Positions 1 to 9,096 of a DNA stretch of 64,000 bases are shown here, piece after piece. The translations under genes and the position numbers were made by a program. The stretch is taken from assembly GCA_030602265.1 (NCBI GenBank), contig JAUWAB010000003.1:62001-126000 (forward strand), read 5' to 3'. Each line of letters opens with the position of its first letter. Positions within the stretch are counted from its first letter, which is position 1. Under the pieces are notes generated by a model. It was not told the origin of the DNA. It ran no database searches and saw only the letters and a list, made by a program, of their open reading frames with translations. Origin of the DNA: Prolixibacteraceae bacterium. Its GTDB lineage: Bacteria > Bacteroidota > Bacteroidia > Bacteroidales > Prolixibacteraceae.

Positions 1-106
1 CAACCTGAAATCGTCGGAGTATTCCAAATATTCGGTATCGCCCGACCCCAACAAAAAAGTGATCTTCAGGGATAACAATCCCTATCTGCATAAAAATATC
101 GACTAA
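1..106 (+). CDS. ftsZ: FtsZ, C-terminal tail only (partial)
   Basis: An open frame enters from the left edge and ends in TAA at 104-106. Its last residues, NNPYLHKNID, resemble the conserved C-terminal peptide of Bacteroidota FtsZ, which binds partner proteins such as FtsA. The GTPase body lies outside the window. The next gene is a GatB/YqeY protein, a common neighbour of ftsZ in this phylum, which supports the call. Only about 34 residues are visible, so the identification rests on the tail peptide and the context. Confidence 0.7.
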   Translation, partial: NLKSSEYSKYSVSPDPNKKVIFRDNNPYLHKNID

Positions 107-118
107 AAAGATCTGGCT

Positions 119-571
119 ATGACACTGTTTGAACAAATCAATGAGGACATAAAAGCGGCCATGAAGGCCAGGGAAAAGGAGAAACTCGAAGCATTGCGCA
201 ACCTAAAGAAACTGATGCTGGAAGAACGTGCGGCAAAAGGCGCCGGCACAGAACTTTCTGATTCAGAAAGTTTAAAACTGATTCAGAAACTGGTTAAGCA
301 AGGTAAAGATTCTGCCGATATTTATACCAGGCAAGACCGGCCGGAGCTGGCTGAACAGGAATTGGCCCAGGTGGCGGCTCTTGAGGTGTACCTTCCCCGG
401 CAGATGAGTGATGCCGAACTAACTGCCGCCGTTAGGGAAATAGTCGAATCCACGGGGGCAACAAGCGTTAAGGATATGGGCCGGGTTATGGGCATCGCAT
501 CCAAAACGCTGGCAGGCAAGGCCGACGGCAAGGATATTGCCGCCAAGGTGAAAGAGCTGTTAAACGGCTGA
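119..571 (+). CDS. GatB/YqeY domain protein
   Basis: A 150-residue protein of the YqeY family, which resembles the tRNA-binding tail domain of the GatB subunit of Asp/Glu-tRNA amidotransferase. It has the usual family length: a helical N-terminal half (EDIKAAMKAREKEKLEALRNL) followed by the small C-terminal domain with the typical stretch KDMGRVMGIASKTLAGKADG. It starts 12 bases after the ftsZ stop, so the two are probably co-transcribed. The family may act on tRNA, but the role of stand-alone YqeY proteins is not firmly known. Confidence 0.9.
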   Translation: MTLFEQINEDIKAAMKAREKEKLEALRNLKKLMLEERAAKGAGTELSDSESLKLIQKLVKQGKDSADIYTRQDRPELAEQELAQVAALEVYLPRQMSDAELTAAVREIVESTGATSVKDMGRVMGIASKTLAGKADGKDIAAKVKELLNG

Positions 572-572
572 T

Positions 573-1736
573 TCAAGGAAGAAATTCCTTCCAGTCACGA
601 CCTCCTGTGACCCAGTCCAGATTGAACCGGGCAATCTTGGCACCTTGACCCGATTCATAAAAGAGATATATCAGGCCCTCACTGGCTGTACCATTCCTTC
701 CGGCGGCCATTGATGAATAAGCAAACGGACCTTCATCGACCAGCCTTTTAACAGGCCAGGTTTTTCCTCCGTCGAAACTGGCCCAAACGGTACCACGAAT
801 CCTTCTTGATGTGCGATATTCAAATGGGACTGTTTCATCCTCCGTTTCAGCGGGAACATCTATATTACTATATAGCAATATATCGTATCCTTCAAGCGGC
901 AATCTGACCAGCCCGGCCATTAGTCCGTAATCTGTATGTTGTGCGCCATCAGGCAAATCGTTGCATACCGATAAATTCTCCCAGGTCTCGCCACCATCAA
1001 AACTCCTTGCAATATGCCTTTTCCTGGGATTTAGTCCATCAGTTGACATATGCCGGCGAGAATTGTAGTAAATACTACCATCCTCCAATTCCTCCAAAGC
1101 AGCCTCTCCTGTACCGGTTGCCGGAAATGGAGCACTGGTATTCCAGGTCTTGCCATGGTCATCACTGTATATGGCATTGGTATAATGATCAGCCCAGAAC
1201 TCCCGGTTATTTCCACCTGCATAAAATCTGGAAGGTCGGATCAGTCTGCCCGGATAATGGCCATATCTCAAAGTTATGCCTCTTTCATTCATATGCATTG
1301 AAGGAGTATTGCCCTTCTCGTCAGGATAAATGATGACATTTTCCGAAAGCCAGTTCTTCCCATGATCTTTACTTCGATAAACCATAAGCGGGGATATAGG
1401 ATGACTTTCTTCAATGAAAAAGAGAATATCTCCTGTCGTTTCGTCGACAGTTGTGCCTCCTCCCTGAAAACCAGGACTGGCAACCAGAATTTCCGGTTCC
1501 CAGTTCTGACCTCCGTCATGACTCCTCCTGACTCTCATGTTTTTATTTCCCCAGGTGGCAACTACACACCCATCCATGGCGACAACCACATTAGGGAATC
1601 TTTCATCCTCAAATATCTGCTGAATTTCAATAAATTCTATTCCTCCATCCCAAAAAGGATTAATTGTGGAACAGTTACAGCTTTGAATTACCATAGCGGC
1701 ACCAATCAGAAGTTTTAGCATAGTCATTTGCATCAT
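573..1736 (-). CDS. Sialidase-like (GH33/BNR-repeat) lipoprotein
   Basis: A 387-residue protein with five Asp-box motifs of the S-x-D-x-G-x-x-W type (about residues 72-79, 122-129, 191-198, 245-252 and 335-342), the mark of six-bladed sialidase propellers. EAALEELEDGSIYYNSR (about 211-227) resembles the sialidase strand that carries a catalytic Glu, and AYSSM near the C-terminus resembles the nucleophile-Tyr region. The usual FRIP motif appears as RFPN. The N-terminus is hydrophobic and ends in IQSC (Cys20), a plausible lipobox. It should cleave terminal sialic acids or related sugars at the cell surface or in the periplasm; the substrate is uncertain. It converges on the yqeY-like gene with one base between and has no SusCD pair or sialic-acid catabolic genes nearby. 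Confidence 0.7.
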   Translation of the reverse strand: MMQMTMLKLLIGAAMVIQSCNCSTINPFWDGGIEFIEIQQIFEDERFPNVVVAMDGCVVATWGNKNMRVRRSHDGGQNWEPEILVASPGFQGGGTTVDETTGDILFFIEESHPISPLMVYRSKDHGKNWLSENVIIYPDEKGNTPSMHMNERGITLRYGHYPGRLIRPSRFYAGGNNREFWADHYTNAIYSDDHGKTWNTSAPFPATGTGEAALEELEDGSIYYNSRRHMSTDGLNPRKRHIARSFDGGETWENLSVCNDLPDGAQHTDYGLMAGLVRLPLEGYDILLYSNIDVPAETEDETVPFEYRTSRRIRGTVWASFDGGKTWPVKRLVDEGPFAYSSMAAGRNGTASEGLIYLFYESGQGAKIARFNLDWVTGGRDWKEFLP

Positions 1737-1843
1737 ACCAGGAACTTTTTTAAATTTTTATCAGCTTAAAATAAGACAAATTTCTGTAACAATTACTCAA
1801 AATCCTTACCCCCGGAATAAAATACCTATGACCAAATGACCAT

Positions 1844-1877
1844 AAAAAAAAGAGCTGTACCAATTCTGATACAGCTC
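1844..1877 (-). terminator. Intrinsic terminator of the SurA/PpiD-like gene
   Basis: On the minus strand an 8-base stem (GAGCTGTA with TACAGCTC, 1852-1859 and 1870-1877) is followed by a run of eight T. It lies 25 bases past the stop codon of the minus-strand chaperone gene. Confidence 0.85.
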
Positions 1878-1901
1878 CCTTATTCTTAAGTAGATTATGT
1901 C

Positions 1902-4025
1902 CTAGAAAAACTTATTCCTCTTGTCTACAACTTCTACGGCGTCTCTCAGTGCCTGATAAGCCTGAAAAGAAGCCCTGAAGCCCATTGCCTGAAGCATTCT
2001 GTTTCGTTCTCCATCCACATCTGAGTCACCGCCTTCTTCAACATTGGTCACTTTAACCAGGAATGCGGCATTGTTGCCTCTGAAAGGGACAGACAGGCGT
2101 CCGGGTTCCAGTGCTGTAACCTTACCGATAACAGCAGGTTCGTTACCCACACCAGGTATAGTCATGGAAGTGATATTGATATTGGACGCAATATTTACAC
2201 TGCCGTTAACTTGTGTGGCAATTTCGTATAGATCATTTTTACCTTCAGAAGCCTTTTTGATCCTTTCGACCAGGATATCTCCCTTCTTTTGATTCTGAAC
2301 GGCCAGTTCAACCCTGGTCCTGACATTCTCAAAAGGAGCAGGGCCTTCTTCGGTAGCTTTTACCAAAACCGCCACAATGAAATTATCCCCAAACTCAAAT
2401 ATCGGTGATTCATCAAAATTTTTCAGAATACTGCCCACTTTGGCATCAAAGGCAGCCCTGACCAGCGATCTTGAACCTGTCATACCGGCAACATTCAGGT
2501 CGTTCTCACGAATTACCGCCTGGCGTTTCACCAATCCATCAGCCTCAATGGCTGCATCAAACTTCTCTTTTGTGGTATTTTCGCTGACAAACTTACTGGC
2601 TTTTGCATAAACCGACTGGTTGGTAAGGGTGCTGGGAGTAACCGTACGCTCCATTACGGCAAGCTGTACCTGTTGGGTAAGTGCACCCCGGCGGGTAGTC
2701 TGAACGATATGTAAGCCGAACTGAGTCGGAACAATAGTCACTTCGTTAACCTTATTGTTGAAAGCAGCTTCTTCAAAGGGTTTAACCATCATCCCCCTGC
2801 CGAACCATCCAAGGTCTCCCCCATTAATAGCCGAACCGGTATCCGTAGAATATTGCCTGGCTAATGAAGCAAAATCACCTCCTTTTTCGATTACCCCCTT
2901 GAGGCTGTCGGCAAAAGCCTGCATCATAATGGCTTCTTCCTGTGAGTTGACACGAAGAAGAATATGCCTGGCCTCCACTGAATCAGGCATCATCTCAGAT
3001 GCGTGAAGCTTGGCAATTTTATAGGAATTGTTTTCAAAATAGGGACCAAAAACGTCTCCTATTGACCCATTTTCTCCAAAAACCCAGGTGGCAAGGTTCT
3101 CCGGGAGACTGGATTGCTTATACCACTCCCCGTCGAAACCGACATCTGAATTGGAATTTACAAACTGAATGTTATCCGTTGCGCTGGCAAAATCATCACG
3201 AATATCGGTGATCCACTTCTCAGCAGCACTGTAATCTGCCTGCGAAGGTTTAACCTCGAAATTAACATACTCTATGCTCCTGGATTTTTCTTCCTTGAAC
3301 TCATCCTTATTAGCCGCATAATAATCACGGAGGTCCTTATCGGTAACTGTAATCTCAGTATCAGCAACTGTATTGAAATTCAAGGCTATATACTCGAAAC
3401 TTACGTTCCTGTTCCGGCCTTCAAGACTGAATTGCGCCTCGTCGTTTGTCACATATAATGCTTTACTGATCAGGTTATTGTATTTTGTCTGAAGCCGGTC
3501 ACCCAATATCTGCCTCTCCAGGTACAACCAATAATTACGTTGCTCGGGGCTTACGCCGGTTTCGAGGTTCCTGACAAAGTTGACCACGGCCGAACGCTGA
3601 AACTGTCCGGTATTCGGATCGGTGAAGATCTGCTGTACAATGGGATGGATATTGTTCCCCTGAACCATATCAAACATTTCATCCTCAGATACGGAAATAC
3701 CCAGTTTTTTGTATACATCACCCATGATCTTCTCGCGAACCATGCTTTCCCAGGTCTGATCACGGACCTGCACCCAGGTTTGTTCGTCAAGTTGAGACTG
3801 TCCGGTATTCGACCGGTATATCTCTGCCAATTCCTCAACCTTACGTTGAAAATCGGGATATTGAACAGTTTCGCCCTTAATGGACCCTACTTCAAGCCTT
3901 CCGCGGGTAAACATGGATGAACCTGACTGAAATAAGTCGCCAAGAATAAACGCGACTAATGCAAGGCCAATTACGATGGCCACAAGCAACCCTCCCTGGG
4001 TTCTGATTTTCTGTAATGTTGCCAT
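1902..4025 (-). CDS. Peptidylprolyl isomerase, SurA/PpiD-like periplasmic chaperone
   Basis: A 707-residue protein with one N-terminal membrane anchor (about residues 12-32), a SurA N-terminal-like region and a parvulin PPIC domain beginning near VEARHILLRV and running through the GGDLGWFGRG and QFGLHIV motifs (about 350-445). A long C-terminal part follows. The architecture matches PpiD: membrane-anchored in the inner membrane, facing the periplasm, assisting folding of exported and outer-membrane proteins. It is about 80 residues longer than E. coli PpiD, usual for Bacteroidota. It lies downstream of, and in the same direction as, the corC-lptC block, separated by a 213-base gap in which I see no clear promoter. 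It ends at a strong terminator. Confidence 0.88.
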   Translation of the reverse strand: MATLQKIRTQGGLLVAIVIGLALVAFILGDLFQSGSSMFTRGRLEVGSIKGETVQYPDFQRKVEELAEIYRSNTGQSQLDEQTWVQVRDQTWESMVREKIMGDVYKKLGISVSEDEMFDMVQGNNIHPIVQQIFTDPNTGQFQRSAVVNFVRNLETGVSPEQRNYWLYLERQILGDRLQTKYNNLISKALYVTNDEAQFSLEGRNRNVSFEYIALNFNTVADTEITVTDKDLRDYYAANKDEFKEEKSRSIEYVNFEVKPSQADYSAAEKWITDIRDDFASATDNIQFVNSNSDVGFDGEWYKQSSLPENLATWVFGENGSIGDVFGPYFENNSYKIAKLHASEMMPDSVEARHILLRVNSQEEAIMMQAFADSLKGVIEKGGDFASLARQYSTDTGSAINGGDLGWFGRGMMVKPFEEAAFNNKVNEVTIVPTQFGLHIVQTTRRGALTQQVQLAVMERTVTPSTLTNQSVYAKASKFVSENTTKEKFDAAIEADGLVKRQAVIRENDLNVAGMTGSRSLVRAAFDAKVGSILKNFDESPIFEFGDNFIVAVLVKATEEGPAPFENVRTRVELAVQNQKKGDILVERIKKASEGKNDLYEIATQVNGSVNIASNINITSMTIPGVGNEPAVIGKVTALEPGRLSVPFRGNNAAFLVKVTNVEEGGDSDVDGERNRMLQAMGFRASFQAYQALRDAVEVVDKRNKFF

Positions 4026-4238
4026 TTAAAAAATAGTATTTTAATGCAATTATGGTTTCAAAAATTCAGGCACGAAGATAATAATTTTCAACTTCATACC
4101 CGTTGTTTAGCAATATTTTTGCCTATTCCGGCAACGGTGCGGCTTTCAGGAGATAGTTCATTTAATGAAAAGTTCAAAATAAGGTAACTGGGTGGACATT
4201 TTTATCCGATTCCGGAAGAAAGGGCATACAAAACCTGA

Positions 4239-5504
4239 TCATTCCTCCAAAATGGTCACATAAACCAATTCAATCTTTGTGTAAGACGCTTTCAGAATTT
4301 TGAAATTGAACCGTCCAGCATGAATAATGGTATTGACTTTGGGAATACTCTCATAGTGGTAAAGAATAAATCCGGCAAGCGTTTCATACTCTTCAGACTC
4401 AGGAATATTAATCTGGTATTTTTCATTGATCAGGTCAATATCAAACCTGCCTGAGAATATATATTCCCGGTCATTTATTTTCTTATCCACCAGCGCAGCT
4501 GTATCGTGTTCATCCTCTATTTCACCGAAAATTTCCTCAAGGATATCCTCACTGGTCACCAGCCCGGCCGTTCCACCAAACTCATCAACCACCAGCGCGA
4601 TACTCCTGTGATCCCTGATAAACTTACTCAGCAGTTTATTGGCAGCCATGGTTTCCGGAACAATCAGGACATTCTTAATGAAGGGTCTGATGCTTTTGGC
4701 TTGCATAAATATGGCGGAAGAATGTACGTAACCTATGATATTATCGATGTTGTCCTCATAAATCAGGATCCGTGAATAGCCGGTATCGACAAATTTCTGT
4801 CTGAGGGTCTCAATGTCGGTATCCACATCCAGCATGGTAATTTCATTACGGGGGACCATAATCTCCCGAAGCTTTACTTTGGAAAAATCAAGCGCATTCC
4901 TGAAAAGCCTGACTTCTTTCTGAACCTCCTTACGGACTGCATTCTGCGACTGATCTGCCTCCCTTACCAAATGGTCCAGATCGATCCGGCTGAATACACG
5001 GCTTTCCGCATCCGGGGCTTCAGATTTGCTCAGAAACCGCCTGAGTAAAACATGTATCAGCCACATCGTCATCCGGGTTACCGGGTAAAATAAAACATAA
5101 AAGAAACCAATGGGTAATGCGAACAGGTTGAGAAGTGAGTTGGGAAACAATCTGAAGAGCGTTTTCGGGAGAAACTCGGCAAGCAAAAGTATCACAAAGG
5201 TGGAGATTAGTGTCTGTACCAGCAGGACCATCATGGTTGAATGGATGTATTCTACAAGAATGGGGTCCAGCAGCCGGGCAAATGCAATACCATAGATAAC
5301 AAGTGCAATATTGTTGCCAACCAGCATAGTGGCAATATATTCACCCGATTTTCGGGTAACCATTTTAAGTATCCCTGAATTGAACGGCGACTGGAGCTTG
5401 TCCATCTCCAGTCTTAACTTATTCGCTGAAACATAGGCAATTTCCATTCCCGAGAAAAACGCAGAAAAGAGTAAAGTCAGCAATATAATTACCAAAAGAT
5501 ACAT
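4239..5504 (-). CDS. CNNM/CBS-domain membrane protein (CorC/hemolysin family)
   Basis: A 421-residue membrane protein. The first 190 residues form a CNNM (DUF21) domain with the family signature FSGMEIAYVSANKLRLE near residue 17 and further membrane segments around 55-150. A pair of CBS domains follows (about 205-335, with FVDTGYSRILIYEDNIDNIIGYVH and ALVVDEFGGTAGLVTSEDILEEIFGEI), then a C-terminal CorC/HlyC transporter-associated domain. The family is linked to magnesium or cobalt homeostasis; some Bacteroidota members (GldE) relate to gliding, but nothing here decides that. It starts 11 bases after the lptC stop and closes the coaX operon. Confidence 0.88.
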   Translation of the reverse strand: MYLLVIILLTLLFSAFFSGMEIAYVSANKLRLEMDKLQSPFNSGILKMVTRKSGEYIATMLVGNNIALVIYGIAFARLLDPILVEYIHSTMMVLLVQTLISTFVILLLAEFLPKTLFRLFPNSLLNLFALPIGFFYVLFYPVTRMTMWLIHVLLRRFLSKSEAPDAESRVFSRIDLDHLVREADQSQNAVRKEVQKEVRLFRNALDFSKVKLREIMVPRNEITMLDVDTDIETLRQKFVDTGYSRILIYEDNIDNIIGYVHSSAIFMQAKSIRPFIKNVLIVPETMAANKLLSKFIRDHRSIALVVDEFGGTAGLVTSEDILEEIFGEIEDEHDTAALVDKKINDREYIFSGRFDIDLINEKYQINIPESEEYETLAGFILYHYESIPKVNTIIHAGRFNFKILKASYTKIELVYVTILEE

Positions 5505-5515
5505 ATTCTATTCCG

Positions 5516-6178
5516 TCAGGGTTGAATTTCAAGTGCCTGAGGCACCCTGGTCTCCTGCATGGCCGAATCACCTGCCGCTGTATTGTCCGGATTTACCTGA
5601 ACATAAATTGTCCCGCGTGGATTTCTGATCCGCCAGTTCTCCATCGACTGATCGGATTCAAAACCAATTCCGGTTATGATCTGATCGGGTCTTACAATCC
5701 GAACATACTGATCAGAATAAATCCTGCCGGCTCTTTCATCCCAAAACAGTTGGTCAGTTTTCAGTGTATCGCCGGCGGCATTGACTGCCACCACATCATT
5801 CCTGGCCTCCCATCGCTTTTCTTTAACGAATCGTTTGGCATACCTTGCTGTTATTGAGGAGATAATCTGTCGGTTATTATCAAATTTAATCAGCTCCAGA
5901 CCTTGCGGAAATTCATCAAACGACTGGCCTTCACTCTCAAACCTCATCAATTCCGGGGTTTTCATAAAGAACCTTACCACACCGGAGTCGGTAAAGGTGG
6001 TTTCATAGTTATAAGCATGCACGATGGGCAGCTGTTCGGGCTCACTGAATGCCTTAATGGTTTCGATATCGTTGACACACCCATAAAAAAGGAATGCAGC
6101 TCCGCCAAGCAGAGCTGCAATTTTATCTGTTAAAACCGATTTTCCGAATAGCTTAAAAACGCACCTTCGTGGTTTCAT
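5516..6178 (-). CDS. lptC: LPS export periplasmic protein LptC
   Basis: A 220-residue LptC-type protein. A hydrophobic segment (about 20-33) ends in YGC (Cys34), a possible lipidation site often seen in Bacteroidota LptC. The remainder is a beta-jellyroll-type sequence with the family's alternating strands (ITARYAKRFVKEKRWEARNDV, GDTLKTDQLFWDERAGRIYSD). LptC passes lipopolysaccharide from the inner-membrane LptBFG complex to LptA in the periplasm. Its start overlaps the end of the TPR gene by 26 bases, showing translational coupling in the coaX-to-corC operon. The other Lpt gene in this window is lptE at 57542. Confidence 0.85.
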   Translation of the reverse strand: MKPRRCVFKLFGKSVLTDKIAALLGGAAFLFYGCVNDIETIKAFSEPEQLPIVHAYNYETTFTDSGVVRFFMKTPELMRFESEGQSFDEFPQGLELIKFDNNRQIISSITARYAKRFVKEKRWEARNDVVAVNAAGDTLKTDQLFWDERAGRIYSDQYVRIVRPDQIITGIGFESDQSMENWRIRNPRGTIYVQVNPDNTAAGDSAMQETRVPQALEIQP

Positions 6179-7775
6179 TTATCCAACCTTTAACTGTATA
6201 ATTATCTCCCTCTCTGACACCTATAAAGAATGCCTCTTCCTTATTGGGGAAGTAATTCCGGTAGGTATTGGCTTTCTGAGTGGCTTCAGCCATACAGTCT
6301 TCACCGGCGCGGGCTTTGTTGAAATAGTCAACGGCAACCCAGAATACGGTGGTTCTTTCAAAATTGTCGTCACTGAAGTTTCGGCTTGCTGAAACATACA
6401 GGTCACCAACCAGCATATTGGCCTTGCAATTGTTTGGATTGATGGCCAGCGCCCGGCGGGCAAAATTTCTTGCTTCCTGCAGGTTGTGTTCAGTTGCAAA
6501 GACGAAAACCGCATACTCGTAATAGTAATTTTCCAGAAGGCTGTTGTCCTTTTCCTGATCCATGGCCTGTTTGTAGTATTCCTTTGCCCGGTTATGGTCA
6601 CCTTTCTTGACAAACATACGGGCCATATTGAATGCAGCCTCTGCCGACGGCTCAAGTTGGTACATCCTCTCCGACGCACGGAAGAAGAGGTCAGAGTTGT
6701 CGCAATTGGCTCTTGATAACCTGCGGAGCATCGTCTGTACGAATTCGAGATCACCATAGTTTTCTTCAAACTGAGGAGAATAAATGGCAATCAGGGCTTC
6801 ACAGTCGGCAGCACCAGAGGCACTGAATATCGATTCCACCGCAGCCCTTGCATCGGCAAGACCTTCCTCTTCAGGATTCTTGGCCTGTTTCTGATTCAGG
6901 ATGTTCGATACGGTTTCATAATTCTTTACCACATCGGTTTTAGGTAACTGGCCGAGGCTGAAGAGAGAACGCGATGTCTGCATGAGCAGCACCAGCACAG
7001 GCATTTCGGTTTCAACACCCTGCTCACTGGTCGACGTAAACAACATATCATAACCTTTCCTGTAGATGGCTGCCAGCTCGTCATTGCTCAAATCATCTGC
7101 CGGCGGCAGATTATAACGCAGCCAGGTGGTGCCTTTGCGGCCCATAACAAAACCTTTCTGGCCGAAATACTTGATCCTGCGGTCATAAATACTCATCAAT
7201 GTATCCAGGTTAGCAGCTTTTTCTGCCTTTCCGGTGGCCTTCTCAATGAAGCTCTCATACATGTTCACACCATGGTGATATATGTTAAGGGTAGATTTTG
7301 GATAATCATGATAGAGCTTCCTCCAGGGCGTCAGTGTAGATTTGTAATCACCCTGCTTGTAAAACTCATTATACATCGACAAGTTGTTCATAAAATCGAG
7401 ATCATTGGCTGCAACCAGTTCCTGTGCCGACTTCAGATTTACACCGCCTTCCTCGGAATCTCCGCCTTCAGGCTCTACTCCGTCCATGAGAAAATCAAAA
7501 GTGGTTACATTGGCAGGTAAATCCACTCTCTTGGACTCTTCCACAGATGTGAACCTGATCCACTTTGACTTGTCATCGCCGGTAATTTCATACTTGCCAT
7601 CGAAGCCGGTATACACCATATTCTGTGATGACCTGTGCATCTCAACATGAACACCGGCCGCAGGTTTACCTTCACGGTAAACAGTTCCCCTGATAACCCG
7701 CTGTGCATTGGTACTCATTACCAAACCCACAACTACCAGGGCAAACAGGATCGATTTACGAACAAACGTTTTCAT
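6153..7775 (-). CDS. Secreted TPR-repeat protein with N-terminal carboxypeptidase-regulatory-like domain
   Basis: A 540-residue protein beginning MKTFVRKSILFALVVVGLV, a clear Sec signal peptide ending near TNAQ. An in-frame start 33 bases upstream would put 11 residues before the signal peptide, so the inner ATG is preferred. A short beta-sandwich-like domain follows (GTVYREGKPAAGVHVEMHR...TGFDGKYEI, about 30-90), then tetratricopeptide repeats to the end (for example SAEAAFNMARMFVKKGDHNRAKEYYKQAM). It is periplasmic or outer-membrane associated and likely a scaffold. It sits between the barrel gene and lptC with overlaps on both sides; this gene order is conserved in Bacteroidota. The precise role is unknown. 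Confidence 0.75.
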   Translation of the reverse strand: MKTFVRKSILFALVVVGLVMSTNAQRVIRGTVYREGKPAAGVHVEMHRSSQNMVYTGFDGKYEITGDDKSKWIRFTSVEESKRVDLPANVTTFDFLMDGVEPEGGDSEEGGVNLKSAQELVAANDLDFMNNLSMYNEFYKQGDYKSTLTPWRKLYHDYPKSTLNIYHHGVNMYESFIEKATGKAEKAANLDTLMSIYDRRIKYFGQKGFVMGRKGTTWLRYNLPPADDLSNDELAAIYRKGYDMLFTSTSEQGVETEMPVLVLLMQTSRSLFSLGQLPKTDVVKNYETVSNILNQKQAKNPEEEGLADARAAVESIFSASGAADCEALIAIYSPQFEENYGDLEFVQTMLRRLSRANCDNSDLFFRASERMYQLEPSAEAAFNMARMFVKKGDHNRAKEYYKQAMDQEKDNSLLENYYYEYAVFVFATEHNLQEARNFARRALAINPNNCKANMLVGDLYVSASRNFSDDNFERTTVFWVAVDYFNKARAGEDCMAEATQKANTYRNYFPNKEEAFFIGVREGDNYTVKGWINETTKVRF

Positions 7776-7800
7776 ACTCTTATCGGTTTTTTTTTGCAAA

Positions 7801-9096
7801 TTAATCAAATCTTCTTTTTACAAACCAGAAATCATACAAATTAACACTCAAATTTAATTTCATGTAATTCTCTCTGATAAGGTTACTCTTAGTACTTCCT
7901 CTTCTTCCAAGTTCTGCAGAAACATTAATGGTCGAATTTGAACGATAGACTGGTAATCCTACTCCAAAAGTTATGCCAAAATCTTTAACTTGCTGATTAT
8001 TAGATAGAAGATAAGAATTCTCAAAATTAATCCCTGCCCTGTAAGCCATTCTGGAAGCATAACTCCTTATCGAAAATTTATCGGGGATATATTCGCCTCC
8101 GACAGCCACAATGCTTCTGTCGGTAAGAAAAACGTAGGGCGAGCCAAGGAAGGATGCTTCAGACCACTGCTGAAAATAGTAATCGGCATTAATCTCCAGT
8201 TTATTGTTTTTCACATAGGAAACACCCAGGCCTGTCGACAGCGGCATAACAATCTTTGATTTCTCTTCAGTCAAATCTATGAGATTTTCCCTATCACTCC
8301 TTGGATTCTGATTGGGAATGCTTATTATCAGGGTTTTGTAAGCAACATCGGAACTGAATGCCGTAAACTTGGGTTTATTTTCAAGTGTTGCCCCAATGGT
8401 TACAGATTGCTCCTTGTCGATGGGAACCGTGGCCTGTAATCCGAAGTTCAGTCCAAAATCCCTGAGCCTTATTCCATCGGTACGCTCAATGGTATACATT
8501 TCGGCATTCTCAGGGAAACTGATGTAAGCGTTCCTGGTAAGACTCCCGAAGAAGTAGTAAAGGTTGGCCCCGACCGAAATATTCCTGAACGGAGAAACTC
8601 CGACACCAATAAAAGCCCTTGAAAGGGACCCTTCGCCGTAATAGAGATGACTGACAGCCCCTGATCCGGGCAGGTCCTGATTTATCCGGACATCATACCC
8701 CACATCGGAATATGGGGTTAAGCCCATAGCTGTTGAAATGTTTTTACTTATCGGGAAACTCAGCGAAAAATATCGGAAGTTGATGTCATTGGCCGAGAAT
8801 TTATCCAGACTGCTCTTATAGGAAGAAAACTTCGCGTTCACTCCGAACTCGAATAAAAATGCCAGAGAGTCTGTTGAGGTATACGAAGCGGGGTTGGCAA
8901 AATTGATCTGTTGCGAATTCCTGCTCCCTAAGGTGGCACCCCCCATGGCAACAGTACGCCCGTGAGACAATCCGTGAAGATCACCCAGTCCGAACCTGGA
9001 AAAGGGGGAGGTTGTATTATTATTGAATTGAGCAAATATGAGCGACGGTAACAATACCAAACCGGCGATAATCAGCGCACTATAAGTTTTCTGCAT
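7801..9096 (-). CDS. Outer-membrane beta-barrel protein (coaX-lptC cluster type)
   Basis: A 431-residue protein with a signal peptide (MQKTYSALIIAGLVLLPSLIFAQ) and a mature part of alternating amphipathic strands ending in an aromatic-rich C-terminus (LNLSVNLYDFWFVKRRFD), as expected for an outer-membrane barrel. The opening of the mature part, SPFSRFGLGD...GRTVAMGGATLGSRNSQQINFANPASY, is typical of the FadL/PorV-like barrels of this phylum. The start overlaps the end of coaX by 17 bases. The ligand or partner is not known; location in the cluster suggests an envelope-biogenesis role. Confidence 0.72.
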   Translation of the reverse strand: MQKTYSALIIAGLVLLPSLIFAQFNNNTTSPFSRFGLGDLHGLSHGRTVAMGGATLGSRNSQQINFANPASYTSTDSLAFLFEFGVNAKFSSYKSSLDKFSANDINFRYFSLSFPISKNISTAMGLTPYSDVGYDVRINQDLPGSGAVSHLYYGEGSLSRAFIGVGVSPFRNISVGANLYYFFGSLTRNAYISFPENAEMYTIERTDGIRLRDFGLNFGLQATVPIDKEQSVTIGATLENKPKFTAFSSDVAYKTLIISIPNQNPRSDRENLIDLTEEKSKIVMPLSTGLGVSYVKNNKLEINADYYFQQWSEASFLGSPYVFLTDRSIVAVGGEYIPDKFSIRSYASRMAYRAGINFENSYLLSNNQQVKDFGITFGVGLPVYRSNSTINVSAELGRRGSTKSNLIRENYMKLNLSVNLYDFWFVKRRFD

